Position numbers and translations under genes: made by a program
Source of the DNA: WTGA01 sp965214055
GTDB lineage: Bacteria > Pseudomonadota > Gammaproteobacteria > Arenicellales > Poriferihabitantaceae
NCBI GenBank assembly: GCA_965214055.1
Contig: OZ243931.1
Coordinates: 1,116,001 to 1,180,000, forward strand
Length of the DNA stretch: 64,000 bases
Direction: 5' to 3'
Notes under the pieces: model-generated
Told to the model about the DNA's origin: nothing
Database searches by the model: none
What the model saw: the letters and a program-made list of their open reading frames with translations, nothing else
Shown here: positions 18,664-28,214 of the stretch, piece after piece
Layout of the letters: each line of letters opens with the position of its first letter
Position numbering within the stretch: the first letter of the stretch is position 1

Positions 18664-19401
18664 CTAGTGCACATCCCGCCAGTATTCCTTCTTCAACAGA
18701 AACGCCAGGATTCCCAGCACGAACAGAAACGACATCGTCCAGATGCCATACTTGATTCGGACCATCCGGGCCGGTTCGGCCATGTAGTACAGGAAATTCG
18801 TGAGGTCCCGCATGGCGCGGTCGAATTCTTCGGTGCTCATGGTCCCCGGCTTGACCAGTTCCAGCTCGGTAACCTGCTGCTCATGGCCCTGTTCATCCAC
18901 ACGGGTGGTGACCCGGGCCTCTTGTATTCCCTGCAGTTCATACATGACATGGGGCATGGCAACATTCGGATAGACCGTATTGTTCCAGCCGCTTGCCGTA
19001 CTGTCATCCAGGTAGAATGAACGAAGATAGGTATACAGCCATTTCGGGCTGAACAACTTTCCGATGAGGCTCAAATCCGGAGGGGCCACCCCGAACCATT
19101 CTTCGGCATCGTCCTTGGACATGGTAATGTTCATGGTGTCGCCGATCTTCCCACCGGGAACGATCATCTGCTCCATGACCAGATCTTCCGGTATTTCAAG
19201 GTCTTCTGCCATGCGGTTGTAACGCATGTACTTGGCGCTGTGGCACGACATGCAGTAATTCACAAACAGCTTGGCACCATTTTGCAGGGAGACCTTGTCA
19301 TTCAGGGAGACCTCCACATAGTCGAGGGCAACCCCTGCACTGGCGGAAAACCCGGTCACCGGGAAAAAGGCCAACCCCAAAACCAGCAATATCCGTTTCA
19401 T
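18664..19401 (-). CDS. petC: cytochrome c1 of the bc1 complex
   Basis: The haem c subunit of ubiquinol-cytochrome c oxidoreductase, anchored in the inner membrane and facing the periplasm. The 245-residue product has a signal peptide (about residues 1-22), the haem-binding CMSCH (Cys50, Cys53, His54), and a C-terminal membrane anchor (about residues 218-238). The axial methionine is expected in the VYPNVAMPHVMYELQG region. The start codon overlaps the petB stop by 4 bases (ATGA). Confidence 0.96.
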   Translation of the reverse strand: MKRILLVLGLAFFPVTGFSASAGVALDYVEVSLNDKVSLQNGAKLFVNYCMSCHSAKYMRYNRMAEDLEIPEDLVMEQMIVPGGKIGDTMNITMSKDDAEEWFGVAPPDLSLIGKLFSPKWLYTYLRSFYLDDSTASGWNNTVYPNVAMPHVMYELQGIQEARVTTRVDEQGHEQQVTELELVKPGTMSTEEFDRAMRDLTNFLYYMAEPARMVRIKYGIWTMSFLFVLGILAFLLKKEYWRDVH

Positions 19402-20813
19402 GATGTGATCCTCTCTGGGACAGGCTTGACCGGGTCAGCCTTGATGTATGCCGGCACAATTCCGAAAATCAGCAGCACCCCCACAGACAGGAATGTGTAA
19501 ATCAGCTTCAGACTGGCCGGGGGGCCCCCGCTCCATCCAAACCACCAGTAAAAGATGGTGCCCAGCAGCAGGAGCACCGAAACCAGAAGCAGCAGCTTGC
19601 CGCACACCGTCAATCCCTCCCCCCCCGAACTGAAACATGGAAACAGAAAGAAAAACAACAGATACACCAGGGTAAAAAACTGGGCCATGATGGTCAACTC
19701 CGTTGTCGGCGCCTGGGTACCCAGCCATCCCAGAACAATGAACACCACCGCAAACACCATTAATGCCAGTTTGGTAATCGGCCCTTTGTAACGGATGGAT
19801 TTGACCGGGCTCCTGTCCAGCCAGGGCAGGAAGAACAGTACCGCAATGGCCGCAAACATGACCAGAACCCCCCAGACCTGGGTGCCGGCAAAACTCGGCA
19901 CGGCACGCAAAATCGCATAGTAGGGCGTGAAATACCAGACCGGAGCGATATGCTCCGGGGTTTTCAGCGGGTTGGCGGGTTCGAAATTGGGCTGTTCGAT
20001 AAAATACCCCCCCATTTCCGGGAGAAAGAAGACGATTCCAAAGAAAACCGCCAGAAACACCACCGTCCCCAGAAGATCCTTTACGGTGTAGTAGGGGTGG
20101 AATGGAATCCCGTCTTTGGGGGCCTGTTCACTCCACCGGTTGCCTTTCGGGCCTTTTTTGATCTCCACTCCATCCGGGTTGTTCGAACCCACCTTGTGCA
20201 GGGCCACCACATGCAAAAAAACCAACCCCACCAGGATGAATGGAAGCAGGTAGTGAAAGGCATAAAACCGGTTGAGAGTAATGTCCGAGATGACATAGTC
20301 CCCCCGAATCCACTCGGAAAGCACACCTCCGATCAGGGGCAGGGTCTCGAACAGGTTGACAATGACCTGGGCACCCCAATACGACATCTGACCCCAGGGC
20401 AACAGATAGCCGAAAAAGGCGGTGGCCATCATGGCAAGATAAATGACGACGCCAAAGATCCACAGCAGCTCCCGGGGTTTCCGGTAGGATCCATAGAGCA
20501 GGCCCCGAAACATATGCAGATAAATCACGACGAAAAACATGGATGCGCCGGTGGAATGCATATATCGAATGAACCACCCCCCCCACACATCCCGCATGAT
20601 GTACTCCACCGAGTCAAAAGCGAGCTTCGCATCGGGCTTGTAGTTCATGGCCAGCAACACCCCGGTAATGATCTGCAGGGCCAGGACAACCATTGCCAGG
20701 CTGCCGAAAAAGTACCAGAAGTTGAAATTCTTTGGCGCGTAGTATTCGGTGATGTGCTCTTTGGTAACTTTGGTTGCCGGAAACCGATTGTCCAGCCAAT
20801 TCATGAAACTCAT
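19398..20813 (-). CDS. petB: cytochrome b of the bc1 complex (long form)
   Basis: The membrane core of the bc1 complex; it carries haems bL and bH and the quinol-oxidising and quinone-reducing sites. Conserved blocks include AMVVLALQIITGVLLAMNY, the histidine-bearing GGWFIRYMHSTGAS and PFILVGLVFLHVVALH, and the Qo-site PEW-equivalent HIAPVWYFTPYYAILRAVP. The product has 471 residues, roughly 50-60 longer than the cytochrome b I expect in gammaproteobacteria. The extra part (about residues 400-460) adds two hydrophobic segments before the conserved KPVPERIT tail. Its ATG shares one base with the petA stop codon. Confidence 0.95.
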   Translation of the reverse strand: MSFMNWLDNRFPATKVTKEHITEYYAPKNFNFWYFFGSLAMVVLALQIITGVLLAMNYKPDAKLAFDSVEYIMRDVWGGWFIRYMHSTGASMFFVVIYLHMFRGLLYGSYRKPRELLWIFGVVIYLAMMATAFFGYLLPWGQMSYWGAQVIVNLFETLPLIGGVLSEWIRGDYVISDITLNRFYAFHYLLPFILVGLVFLHVVALHKVGSNNPDGVEIKKGPKGNRWSEQAPKDGIPFHPYYTVKDLLGTVVFLAVFFGIVFFLPEMGGYFIEQPNFEPANPLKTPEHIAPVWYFTPYYAILRAVPSFAGTQVWGVLVMFAAIAVLFFLPWLDRSPVKSIRYKGPITKLALMVFAVVFIVLGWLGTQAPTTELTIMAQFFTLVYLLFFFLFPCFSSGGEGLTVCGKLLLLVSVLLLLGTIFYWWFGWSGGPPASLKLIYTFLSVGVLLIFGIVPAYIKADPVKPVPERITS

Positions 20814-21406
20814 CAGGCCACCTCTTTATCCGCACCGATTAACAACACCGTATCAGACAGGTACTGATGTGGTGGAACAACCAGGTTCGTTGGCGCGGGC
20901 ACACCGCTGTAGACCCTGCCGGCCAAATCGAACTTGGACCCGTGACAGGCACACAGAAACCCGCCTTTCCAGTCATCGTCAAAGGAGACGGCGCCGATCT
21001 GGGGTTGGTACTTGGGTGAACACCCAAGATGGGTGCATATCCCCACCAGCACCAGAATGTCCTCCTTGATGGACCGATAGACATTCTGGGCATACTCCGG
21101 TTGCTGGTCTGCCTGGGAGTCCGGGTCCACCAGGATACCCTCCATGCCGGGCAGGAAATCCAGCATCTCTTTCGACCGCTTGATGATCCAGACCGGCTTT
21201 CCCCGCCACTCAACGGTGATTTGCTGGCCGGACTCGATCTTGCTGATATCCACCTCTACCGGGGCGCCTGCGGCTTTCGCCCGTTCACTCGGCATCAGGC
21301 TTCCGACAAACGGCACCGTCATCCCCACGGTCCCCGCCAACCCGACCCCTGTGGTCGCAATCGTCAACATCCTTCGTCGTTTGTTATTCACATGATGATC
21401 GGTCAT
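20813..21406 (-). CDS. petA: Rieske iron-sulfur subunit of the bc1 complex
   Basis: Carries the 2Fe-2S cluster that takes one electron from ubiquinol and passes it to cytochrome c1. The product has 197 residues. The cluster ligands are in CTHLGC (Cys124, His126) and CACHGS (Cys152, His155), with the disulfide cysteines 129 and 154 beside them. The N-terminus has a twin-arginine-like stretch (KRRRMLTIATTG) before its single membrane segment, as expected for Tat-dependent Rieske proteins. First gene of the petABC operon. Confidence 0.97.
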   Translation of the reverse strand: MTDHHVNNKRRRMLTIATTGVGLAGTVGMTVPFVGSLMPSERAKAAGAPVEVDISKIESGQQITVEWRGKPVWIIKRSKEMLDFLPGMEGILVDPDSQADQQPEYAQNVYRSIKEDILVLVGICTHLGCSPKYQPQIGAVSFDDDWKGGFLCACHGSKFDLAGRVYSGVPAPTNLVVPPHQYLSDTVLLIGADKEVA

Positions 21407-21797
21407 GTTTAACCTCTGAAATGGGAAAAAAGTCTGCTTTGCATCCGGAAATCAAACTGAAGCTGATTTCCTGAATCCCGGACAATTCTCTGGCTTTTGA
21501 AAATCGCCGATTATACCAGAACCTTGAATTTGGGGGGCAAGTTTAAATCTCCGGATTGAGGGCCGGACATCCGGGCAGGAAGGCCGGTGCGGCATCCGGG
21601 GATGCGGACTGAACAGGGGGGAATGGGGGTGCTTCCGGTTTCAGCGGTTTCACTGCCCGACTCCCCCGGGACCAACACCGCCTGGTGCGGCCCGGGGTGG
21701 CGATGAAATGCCCCGTTATCAAAATCGGACAACCACCCGGTATCCGTTTTGTGATTTAATCCATGGTCAGAATCGCAATTCCGCAATGTGCCTGTTC
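21407..21797. other. intergenic region between petA and the SDR gene
   Basis: A 390-bp divergent spacer. It must hold the petABC promoter on the minus strand and a plus-strand promoter for the SDR gene. Short frames in it look accidental. I could not define a promoter with confidence. Confidence 0.4.
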
Positions 21798-22604
21798 ATG
21801 GAACTTGAAAACAAAATTGCGCTGGTCACCGGGGCTGCCGGAGGCATCGGTCTGGCCATCGCAAAGTGCCTGGTTGCCCACGGCGTGGGGGGCATCGGCC
21901 TGGTGGACCGCTCCCCGTCCTGCATCGAAACCGCCAGGGAGATCAATGCCCTGGCCGACAGCGAAAAAGCCCGGGCTTTTTGCGGCGATGTGACGGACCC
22001 CGGGTTCCGTCGGTCTGTATTCGACGACATGCGGGTCAGGTTCGGAGGCGTGCATGCCTGCATCCCCGCCGCAGGGATTCTTGCGGATTCCCTTGGCGTG
22101 AAGGTGGACCGGGACAGCGGTGATGTCGTGCTCTACCCGGAGTCGACATTCAGGCGCCTTATGGAGATCAATTGCCATCATCCGACCTATTGGGCCCTGG
22201 AAACCATTGGCGGAATCGCCAGGGAGCGGTTTCACCAGGGACGGGGGAAATGGATGAGCAGCGAAGGCGTCCAGGGGGTGGTCATTCTGGTCGGTTCGGT
22301 ATCGTCCAGGGGCCAACGCGGTCAAGTGGCCTATTCCGGTGCCAAATCGGCATTGATTGGCATTGCCTCCACCCTGAACCGGGAAGGCCTTTACCACGGG
22401 GTGCAGACCAAAATCATACACCCGGGATTCGTCGACACCCCCATGGTGGACTCCATTGATTCCGATTATTTCGAAAAGCACTTCAGACCCCGGATTGGGC
22501 TGGGCAGAAAAATACGGCCGGATGAAATCGGGGAAATTGTCTGTGCGATGATCGAAAACCCGGCTTTGAGCGGCGAGGTCTGGGCGGATGCCGGCCTGAC
22601 TTAG
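21798..22604 (+). CDS. short-chain dehydrogenase/reductase
   Basis: An NAD(P)-dependent oxidoreductase of the classical SDR family; the substrate is not known. From ATG 21798 the product has 268 residues. The cofactor motif TGAAGGIG is at residues 11-18. Asp46 region GLVDRS follows the second strand, as in NAD-preferring enzymes. The catalytic serine lies in ILVGSVSSRG and the YxxxK pair is Tyr179/Lys183 (YSGAKSA). HPGFVDTPMV is the usual PG motif. ATG 21786 would add four residues; neither start has a clear Shine-Dalgarno. It is followed 28 bp later by a pterin dehydratase gene. Confidence 0.85.
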   Translation: MELENKIALVTGAAGGIGLAIAKCLVAHGVGGIGLVDRSPSCIETAREINALADSEKARAFCGDVTDPGFRRSVFDDMRVRFGGVHACIPAAGILADSLGVKVDRDSGDVVLYPESTFRRLMEINCHHPTYWALETIGGIARERFHQGRGKWMSSEGVQGVVILVGSVSSRGQRGQVAYSGAKSALIGIASTLNREGLYHGVQTKIIHPGFVDTPMVDSIDSDYFEKHFRPRIGLGRKIRPDEIGEIVCAMIENPALSGEVWADAGLT

Positions 22605-22632
22605 CGGGTAAACCCACAACTGGAGAGAGCAA

Positions 22633-22941
22633 ATGAAAAAACCCCTGCTGGATAAAAGAGAACGGGCCGTTCAACTGGAGGCCCTGAACCGGGAAACCAC
22701 GACTCCCTGGGAAGCCACGTCGGATGCCATCTGCAAAACCTTTGTATTCGAAAATTTCATTGAAGCGATGGGCTTTATGGTCCAGGCCGCCATCATTGCG
22801 GAAAAAATGAACCATCACCCCGACTGGTGCAATGTATACCGGACTGTCATCGTCAAACTTTCCACCCATGAAAGTGGTGGTGTCACGGAACTGGACTACG
22901 AACTCGCCAGACAGATGGATCGGCTCACCAGCCCCCCCTGA
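22633..22941 (+). CDS. pterin-4a-carbinolamine dehydratase family protein
   Basis: A 102-residue protein of the PCD/DCoH family, which dehydrates 4a-hydroxytetrahydrobiopterin during pterin-cofactor recycling. The family core is visible as FENFIEAMGFMVQAA and EKMNHHPDWCNVYRTV, with the active-site histidines in NHHPDW. GGAGAGAG upstream of ATG 22633 is a good ribosome-binding site. No aromatic amino-acid hydroxylase is nearby, so its partner is unknown. Confidence 0.92.
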   Translation: MKKPLLDKRERAVQLEALNRETTTPWEATSDAICKTFVFENFIEAMGFMVQAAIIAEKMNHHPDWCNVYRTVIVKLSTHESGGVTELDYELARQMDRLTSPP

Positions 22942-23097
22942 ACTGTCTTGACCCGGCCTGCATCCCTGTGAACCCCCCTTTTTCCGGCATGGTCGCATCC
23001 GCTGGATGCCCGGCTTCAACCCGGCCTGCCCGGGGTGGCCTGATGGATTTGTCCAGGGTTTTTGCCGTCCGAACCCCTGTCCCGGCATCGCGGTTTC

Positions 23098-24387
23098 ATG
23101 ACTGAGCCGCCGCCGCCCTCCCGGGTCTTGCCCGATGCCGTGGATGTAGTGGTGATTGGCGGAGGGATTGTCGGGGCCAGCACGGCATACTACCTGGCCA
23201 GGGCCGGGGTTCGGGTCGCGTTGTGCGAAAAAGGCGTGATTGCCGGTGAACAGTCGAGCCGCAACTGGGGATTTATCCGCAAGCAGGGACGCCATCCGTC
23301 CGAAATTCCACTCATGGTCCTTGCCCTTGAGTGCTGGCATGACCTGGTTGGGGAACTGGAGACCGACATTGGTTTTCGTGTCGGCGGCACCCTGTATCTT
23401 TCGGAAACCGAACAGCGCTACCACGCCAACCTGGCATGGCTTGAGCATGCCAGGACCTTTGGGCTTGATTCCACCTTTCTCAGCGTATCGGAGCTGAAAA
23501 CACTGGTTCCGGGGATGCAGAATCAGGCCCGGGGCGCCCTGTTCACTCCCAGCGACGCCAGTGCAGAACCCGCCCTGGCGACCCGGGCCATCGCAGAAAA
23601 GGTCCAATCCGCCGGCGGAATTCTCCTGCCCCGGTGCGCCGTGCGGGGAATTGATCTTGCGGGGGGCAAGGTGGCCGGCGTGGTCACTGAACACGGCCGC
23701 ATTCGATGCCCGGTTGCGGTGTGTGCCGGCGGCGCGTGGTCCGGGTACTTTTGCAGGCACCTGGCGCTGGTCTTTCCCCACCTCAAGGTGATCAGTTCCG
23801 TCATGGCCACCGACCCCACCGGGGTCCGGGTCAGCGAGCAGAATATCTGGAGCACCGGGCTGGGGATGCGGCGGCGGCGGGATGGCGGGTATACCGTTGC
23901 CTATGGAGGGGGCTCCAGCTGTGAAATCACGCCGGACCTGTTCCGGTTTTTCCGGGCTTATCTCCCCGCCTATCGCCATTCAAAGGAAATCGTGACCCTG
24001 AAGCCCGGCAACCGGTTTTTCCGGGAACTGATGTGGCCTTCAACGTGGCCCCTGGACAAACCGACCCCGTTTGAAAAGGAGCGGGTGTTGAATCCGGACC
24101 CGGACCTGGCCATACTGGACAGGGCGTACAGGCTGCTCGGTGAGACCTTTCCGGAACTTCAGGGCATTGGGATTGCGCAGCGCTGGGCAGGCATGATTGA
24201 TGTCACGCCGGATGAGTTGCCGGTGATTTCAACGGTGAACCAGGTTCCGGGCCTGGTAATTTCCACGGGATACAGCGGACACGGCTTTGGCATCGGTCCC
24301 GGGGCTGGAAAGGTCACTGCCGACCTGGCGATGGGAAACACCCCGGACACCGACCTGTCTGCATTTTCCCTGAACCGTTTGCTGTAA
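23098..24387 (+). CDS. FAD-dependent oxidoreductase (DAO/DadA type)
   Basis: A 429-residue flavoenzyme of the D-amino-acid oxidase/glycine oxidase superfamily. The Rossmann motif VVVIGGGIVGASTAYYLA sits at residues 17-34 with the acidic residue of the second strand in VALCEKG. The C-terminal FAD-binding block is STGYSGHGFGIGPGAGK. ATG 23098 is preferred over TTG 23062, which would add 12 unconserved residues. The family oxidises amines or amino acids; the actual substrate cannot be read from the sequence. It converges on yejF with 30 bp between stop codons. Confidence 0.88.
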   Translation: MTEPPPPSRVLPDAVDVVVIGGGIVGASTAYYLARAGVRVALCEKGVIAGEQSSRNWGFIRKQGRHPSEIPLMVLALECWHDLVGELETDIGFRVGGTLYLSETEQRYHANLAWLEHARTFGLDSTFLSVSELKTLVPGMQNQARGALFTPSDASAEPALATRAIAEKVQSAGGILLPRCAVRGIDLAGGKVAGVVTEHGRIRCPVAVCAGGAWSGYFCRHLALVFPHLKVISSVMATDPTGVRVSEQNIWSTGLGMRRRRDGGYTVAYGGGSSCEITPDLFRFFRAYLPAYRHSKEIVTLKPGNRFFRELMWPSTWPLDKPTPFEKERVLNPDPDLAILDRAYRLLGETFPELQGIGIAQRWAGMIDVTPDELPVISTVNQVPGLVISTGYSGHGFGIGPGAGKVTADLAMGNTPDTDLSAFSLNRLL

Positions 24388-24405
24388 GGCCGGTTTGCGC
24401 CGGCC
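24388..24405. terminator. hairpin between convergent oxidoreductase and yejF genes
   Basis: GGCCGG (24388-24393), loop TTTGCG and CCGGCC (24400-24405) start right at the stop codon of the oxidoreductase gene. It could end transcription in both directions. No T-run is present. Confidence 0.4.
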
Positions 24406-24417
24406 CGCCGCCAGGGC

Positions 24418-26031
24418 TCAGACCGCCAGATCGAATGCCGCGGACAACAGCTCCCGGGTATAGGGATGCCGGGGAGTGCTGAAAATGGAATTCGCATTGC
24501 CCTGCTCCACCACATCCCCGGACTTCAGCACCATGAGATCATCGGCAATGGCCCGAACCACGCTCAGGTCATGGGAAATGAACACATAGGCCAGCCCATG
24601 TTCGCGCTGGATCCGGTTGAGCAGTTCCAGCACTTGGACCTGGACCGTCCTGTCCAGGGCGGAAGTGGGTTCATCGAGAAACAGGATTCGCGGCTCCAGT
24701 ATCAGCGCCCGGGCAATGGCGATACGCTGGCGCTGGCCACCGGAAAACTCATGGGGGTACCGGAACCGGAGGGCAGGGTCAATCTCCACTTCTTCCAGCA
24801 TGCTCACCACTTTCCGGTCTCGGGTTTCGGGGTCCGTGACCAGGCCGTGGGCATCCAGCCCTTCGCTGACAATATCGCCGATGGTCATCCGGGGAGAAAG
24901 GGAGCCATACGGGTCCTGGAAAACGATTTGCATCCTGCGCCTCATTTCGGGCATGGAATACCCACCCGGAACACCCACGGCTTTCCCGTCCAGGAGGACC
25001 TTTCCTTCGAAATGGACCAGCTTCAGCAGGGCCAATGCCAACGTCGTCTTCCCGGACCCGGATTCCCCCACCACCCCCAGGGTATGTCCCGGCTTCAATC
25101 TCAAGGAGGCACTGTTGACCGCTTTGACGTGACCCACCGTTCGTTTGAGCAGCCCTTTTCTGACGGGAAACCATACCTTCAGATTCTCGACGCACAATAC
25201 GTCCTCCTTCCCCCCTGACGGCGCCCGACGAATCGGCGGTTCCGCTGAGAGCAGTTTCCGGGTATAGGCCTTCTTTGGGGAGGTGAAAATCTGGTCCGCC
25301 GTGCCTCGTTCCACCAGTCTTCCTTCATTCATGACCAGCACCCGGTCCGCCACTTTCCTCACCATGTTCAGGTCGTGGGTGATTAACAGGATGCCCAGGT
25401 TCTCTGCCCGCTGGATCTCTTTCAGCAACGCCAGGATTCTTGCCTGCACCGTCACGTCCAGTGCCGTGGTCGGCTCGTCCGCAAGCAGGACATCGGGGCG
25501 GTTGGCCAGCGCCATCGCAATCATGATTCGCTGTCGCTGCCCACCGGACAACTGGTGGGAATACGAAGCCAGGCGGGTTTCCGGGTCTTGAATCCCGACA
25601 CGGTCGAGCAATTCAATCACTTTCGCCCTGGCATCCTCTCCGCCCAGGTTCTGGTGAAGAGAGAGGGATTCACGGATTTGTTTTTCGATGGTGTGCAGGG
25701 GATTCAGCGCGGTCATGGGCTCCTGGAAAATCATGGAGATATCGTTTCCGCGAATCCTTTGCAGCGTTGCCTGGCTGGCTCCAAGCAGTTCGGTGCCCCG
25801 GTACCGGATCGACCCGGTGGGGTGGAAGGCATGGGGATAGGGCAGCAATTGCAGAATCGACAGTGCCGTCAGCGACTTGCCGGAACCCGATTCCCCTACC
25901 AGGGCCACGGTCTCGCCGACATGCAGCTCGAAATTCACATCCCGAACCACTTCGGACAGGACCTCCCCGCCCTGTTCCTGGCGCTGAAAACTGACCCCAA
26001 GGGCCTGAACACTCAAGAGCGGTTGATCCAT
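24418..26031 (-). CDS. yejF: peptide ABC transporter, fused double ATP-binding protein
   Basis: The energising subunit of a YejABEF-type importer (peptides; microcin C in Escherichia coli). The 537-residue product contains two complete ABC domains. Walker A motifs are GESGSGKSL in the first and GESGSGKTT in the second. Signature motifs are LSGGQRQRI and FSGGQRQRI, and Walker B motifs are DVLLADEPT and ILFLDEPT. ATG 26031 is chosen; GTG 26037 would add two residues. It is the last gene of the yejABEF operon, 12 bp after yejE. Confidence 0.95.
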   Translation of the reverse strand: MDQPLLSVQALGVSFQRQEQGGEVLSEVVRDVNFELHVGETVALVGESGSGKSLTALSILQLLPYPHAFHPTGSIRYRGTELLGASQATLQRIRGNDISMIFQEPMTALNPLHTIEKQIRESLSLHQNLGGEDARAKVIELLDRVGIQDPETRLASYSHQLSGGQRQRIMIAMALANRPDVLLADEPTTALDVTVQARILALLKEIQRAENLGILLITHDLNMVRKVADRVLVMNEGRLVERGTADQIFTSPKKAYTRKLLSAEPPIRRAPSGGKEDVLCVENLKVWFPVRKGLLKRTVGHVKAVNSASLRLKPGHTLGVVGESGSGKTTLALALLKLVHFEGKVLLDGKAVGVPGGYSMPEMRRRMQIVFQDPYGSLSPRMTIGDIVSEGLDAHGLVTDPETRDRKVVSMLEEVEIDPALRFRYPHEFSGGQRQRIAIARALILEPRILFLDEPTSALDRTVQVQVLELLNRIQREHGLAYVFISHDLSVVRAIADDLMVLKSGDVVEQGNANSIFSTPRHPYTRELLSAAFDLAV

Positions 26032-26043
26032 GGCCACCCTCCC

Positions 26044-27123
26044 TCAACGAAACAGTTTTCGCGGATCAAAGGCATCTCTCACTCCTTCACCGATAAAAAT
26101 CAACAGCGACAACATGGTGCCGACAATGAAAAACCCGGTCACCCCCAGCCACGGAGCCTGCAGATTCGCCTTGCCCTGGGCCAGCAGCTCTCCAAGGGAA
26201 GGGGACCCGGGTGGCAGGCCAAAGCCCAGAAAATCCAGGGAAGTCAGCACCGTCACCGATCCGGCGAGGATGAACGGCATGAAGGTCAGGGTGGCAACCA
26301 GCGCATTGGGCAGGATATGGCGCAGGATGATGCGGGTGTCTCCCACTCCCAGGGCCCGGGCTGCCCGCACATATTCAAATTGCCGTGTTTTCAAAAATTC
26401 CGCCCGGACCACCCCCACAAATCCCATCCAGGAAAACAACAGGAGAATGCCCAGCAGCCACCAGAAATTCGGTTCCACCACGCTGGCCAGGATAATCAGG
26501 ATATACAGGGTGGGCATGCTGGACCACACTTCCATGAACCGTTGCACCAGCAGGTCGATCCAGCCGCCAAAGTATCCCTGGATGGCCCCCGCCCCGACCC
26601 CGACCACGGCACTGATCAGGGTCAGCAAAAACCCGAAAAGCACGGAAATCCGAAAACCATAGATGACCCGGGCCACCACATCCCGGGCCTGATCATCGGT
26701 CCCCAGCAGGTGCCCGCCCCCTGGGGGGGCAGGCGCCGGGTGCTCCAGGTCCCAGGCCACCGTGGTATGGTGAAACTCAATGATGGGCCAGATGGCGAAA
26801 CCGTGGTCCTGAATGTGCTGCTTCAACCAGGGATCCCGGTAAACTGCCAGGGTCGGGAATTCCCCATCAAAATCGGTTTCGTGGTAGTCCACAAATGCGG
26901 GCCAGTACCCCTCGCCGTCATACCAGACAAAAAATGGCCGGTCATTCGCAATCAGTTCGGCAAACAGCGAAACCACGAACAGAAAAAGAAAGATCCACAG
27001 TGCCCAGAAACTGCGGCGGTTGGCCTTGAACAGGTCCCACCGTCTTTGCCCAATGGGGCCCAGGCTCCACCGTCCGGCTGCCGGCGCAGCCGGGTTGTGC
27101 GACGTTGCGGTGATTTCCATCAT
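26044..27123 (-). CDS. yejE: peptide ABC transporter permease
   Basis: The second inner-membrane permease of the Yej importer, 359 residues. The N-terminus has a membrane segment after a short cytoplasmic part, a large periplasmic loop, and then the binding-protein-dependent transport fold. The EAA coupling motif is RAARALGVGDTRIILRHILP near residue 270. Its ATG overlaps the yejB stop by 4 bases (ATGA). Confidence 0.95.
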   Translation of the reverse strand: MMEITATSHNPAAPAAGRWSLGPIGQRRWDLFKANRRSFWALWIFLFLFVVSLFAELIANDRPFFVWYDGEGYWPAFVDYHETDFDGEFPTLAVYRDPWLKQHIQDHGFAIWPIIEFHHTTVAWDLEHPAPAPPGGGHLLGTDDQARDVVARVIYGFRISVLFGFLLTLISAVVGVGAGAIQGYFGGWIDLLVQRFMEVWSSMPTLYILIILASVVEPNFWWLLGILLLFSWMGFVGVVRAEFLKTRQFEYVRAARALGVGDTRIILRHILPNALVATLTFMPFILAGSVTVLTSLDFLGFGLPPGSPSLGELLAQGKANLQAPWLGVTGFFIVGTMLSLLIFIGEGVRDAFDPRKLFR

Positions 27124-28214
27124 GACCCCCTGGAATCGAAATCGATTCGCGGATCAATCCAGGTATACATCAGGTCCGAAACAATACCGAGAATCAGGCC
27201 CAGCAGCGTGAAAAACCACAAGGTGCCGAACATCACCGGATAGTCCCGCTGCAATGCCGCTTCGAACCCCAGCAAACCCAGCCCATCCAGGGAAAAGATG
27301 ATTTCAATGAGCATCGCACCGGTGAACAGGATATTCACCACCGCAGCCGGAAATCCGGCAATGACGATGAGCATGGCATTTCGGAAAACATGCCCGTACA
27401 TAACCCGGCGTTCCGACAGCCCCTTGGCCCGTGCGGTGAGCACATACTGCTGGCTGACCTGGTCAAGAAACGAGTTTTTTGTCAGCATTGCCAGGGACGC
27501 AAACCCGCTGATCGTCAGGGCGATCAGCGGCAGGGCAAGATGCCAGAAATAGTCGGCGATTCTTGCCGGCCAGGACAGGGTTTCCCAGTTGTCAGAAACC
27601 AGCCCCCGCAGTGGAAACCAGTCCAGGTAGACGCCTCCCGCGAAAATGACCAGCAGCAGGACCGCAAACAAAAACCCGGGAATGGCTACCCCCACCGTCA
27701 GCAGCACACTGGTGGTGATGTCAAATCGGCTGCCATCGCGCACGGCCTTGCGGATTCCCAGGGGAATGCTGATCAGATAGACCAGCAATGTCGACCACAA
27801 TCCCAGGGAGATGGACACGGGCATCTTGTCCAGCACCAGGTCCACCACCGAACTGTCCCGGAAAAAACTGTCACCGAAATCGAAACGAAGGTAGTTTCCC
27901 ATCATCTCGAAAAATCTCTGGTAAACAGGCTTGTCGAAACCAAACCGTTTTTCGAGCTCGGCAATGTATTCCGGGTCCAGCCCCTGGGCTCCGCGGTACT
28001 GGCTGTCACCCGTCCCCGCACCGCTTTGCACCACGTTTTCCGACGTGTCCCGGGTGACCCGTTCCGCCGCATCCACCCCCGTGCCCGTGATATTTGCAAT
28101 GGCCTGTTCCACCGGGCCCCCGGGGGCAAACTGGATGATGACGAAGTTGAAGAGCATGATGAAAAACAGGGTCGGGATGACCAGCAGCAGCCGTTTGACG
28201 ATGTAGGGACCCAT
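27120..28214 (-). CDS. yejB: peptide ABC transporter permease
   Basis: The first permease of the Yej importer. The product has 364 residues from ATG 28214. It begins MGPYIVKRLLLVIPTLFF, the typical DppB-like first membrane segment. The EAA motif is LTARAKGLSERRVMYGHVF near residue 270. A longer frame upstream lies wholly inside yejA and is not the start. The ATG shares one base with the yejA stop codon (TAATG). Confidence 0.95.
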   Translation of the reverse strand: MGPYIVKRLLLVIPTLFFIMLFNFVIIQFAPGGPVEQAIANITGTGVDAAERVTRDTSENVVQSGAGTGDSQYRGAQGLDPEYIAELEKRFGFDKPVYQRFFEMMGNYLRFDFGDSFFRDSSVVDLVLDKMPVSISLGLWSTLLVYLISIPLGIRKAVRDGSRFDITTSVLLTVGVAIPGFLFAVLLLVIFAGGVYLDWFPLRGLVSDNWETLSWPARIADYFWHLALPLIALTISGFASLAMLTKNSFLDQVSQQYVLTARAKGLSERRVMYGHVFRNAMLIVIAGFPAAVVNILFTGAMLIEIIFSLDGLGLLGFEAALQRDYPVMFGTLWFFTLLGLILGIVSDLMYTWIDPRIDFDSRGS

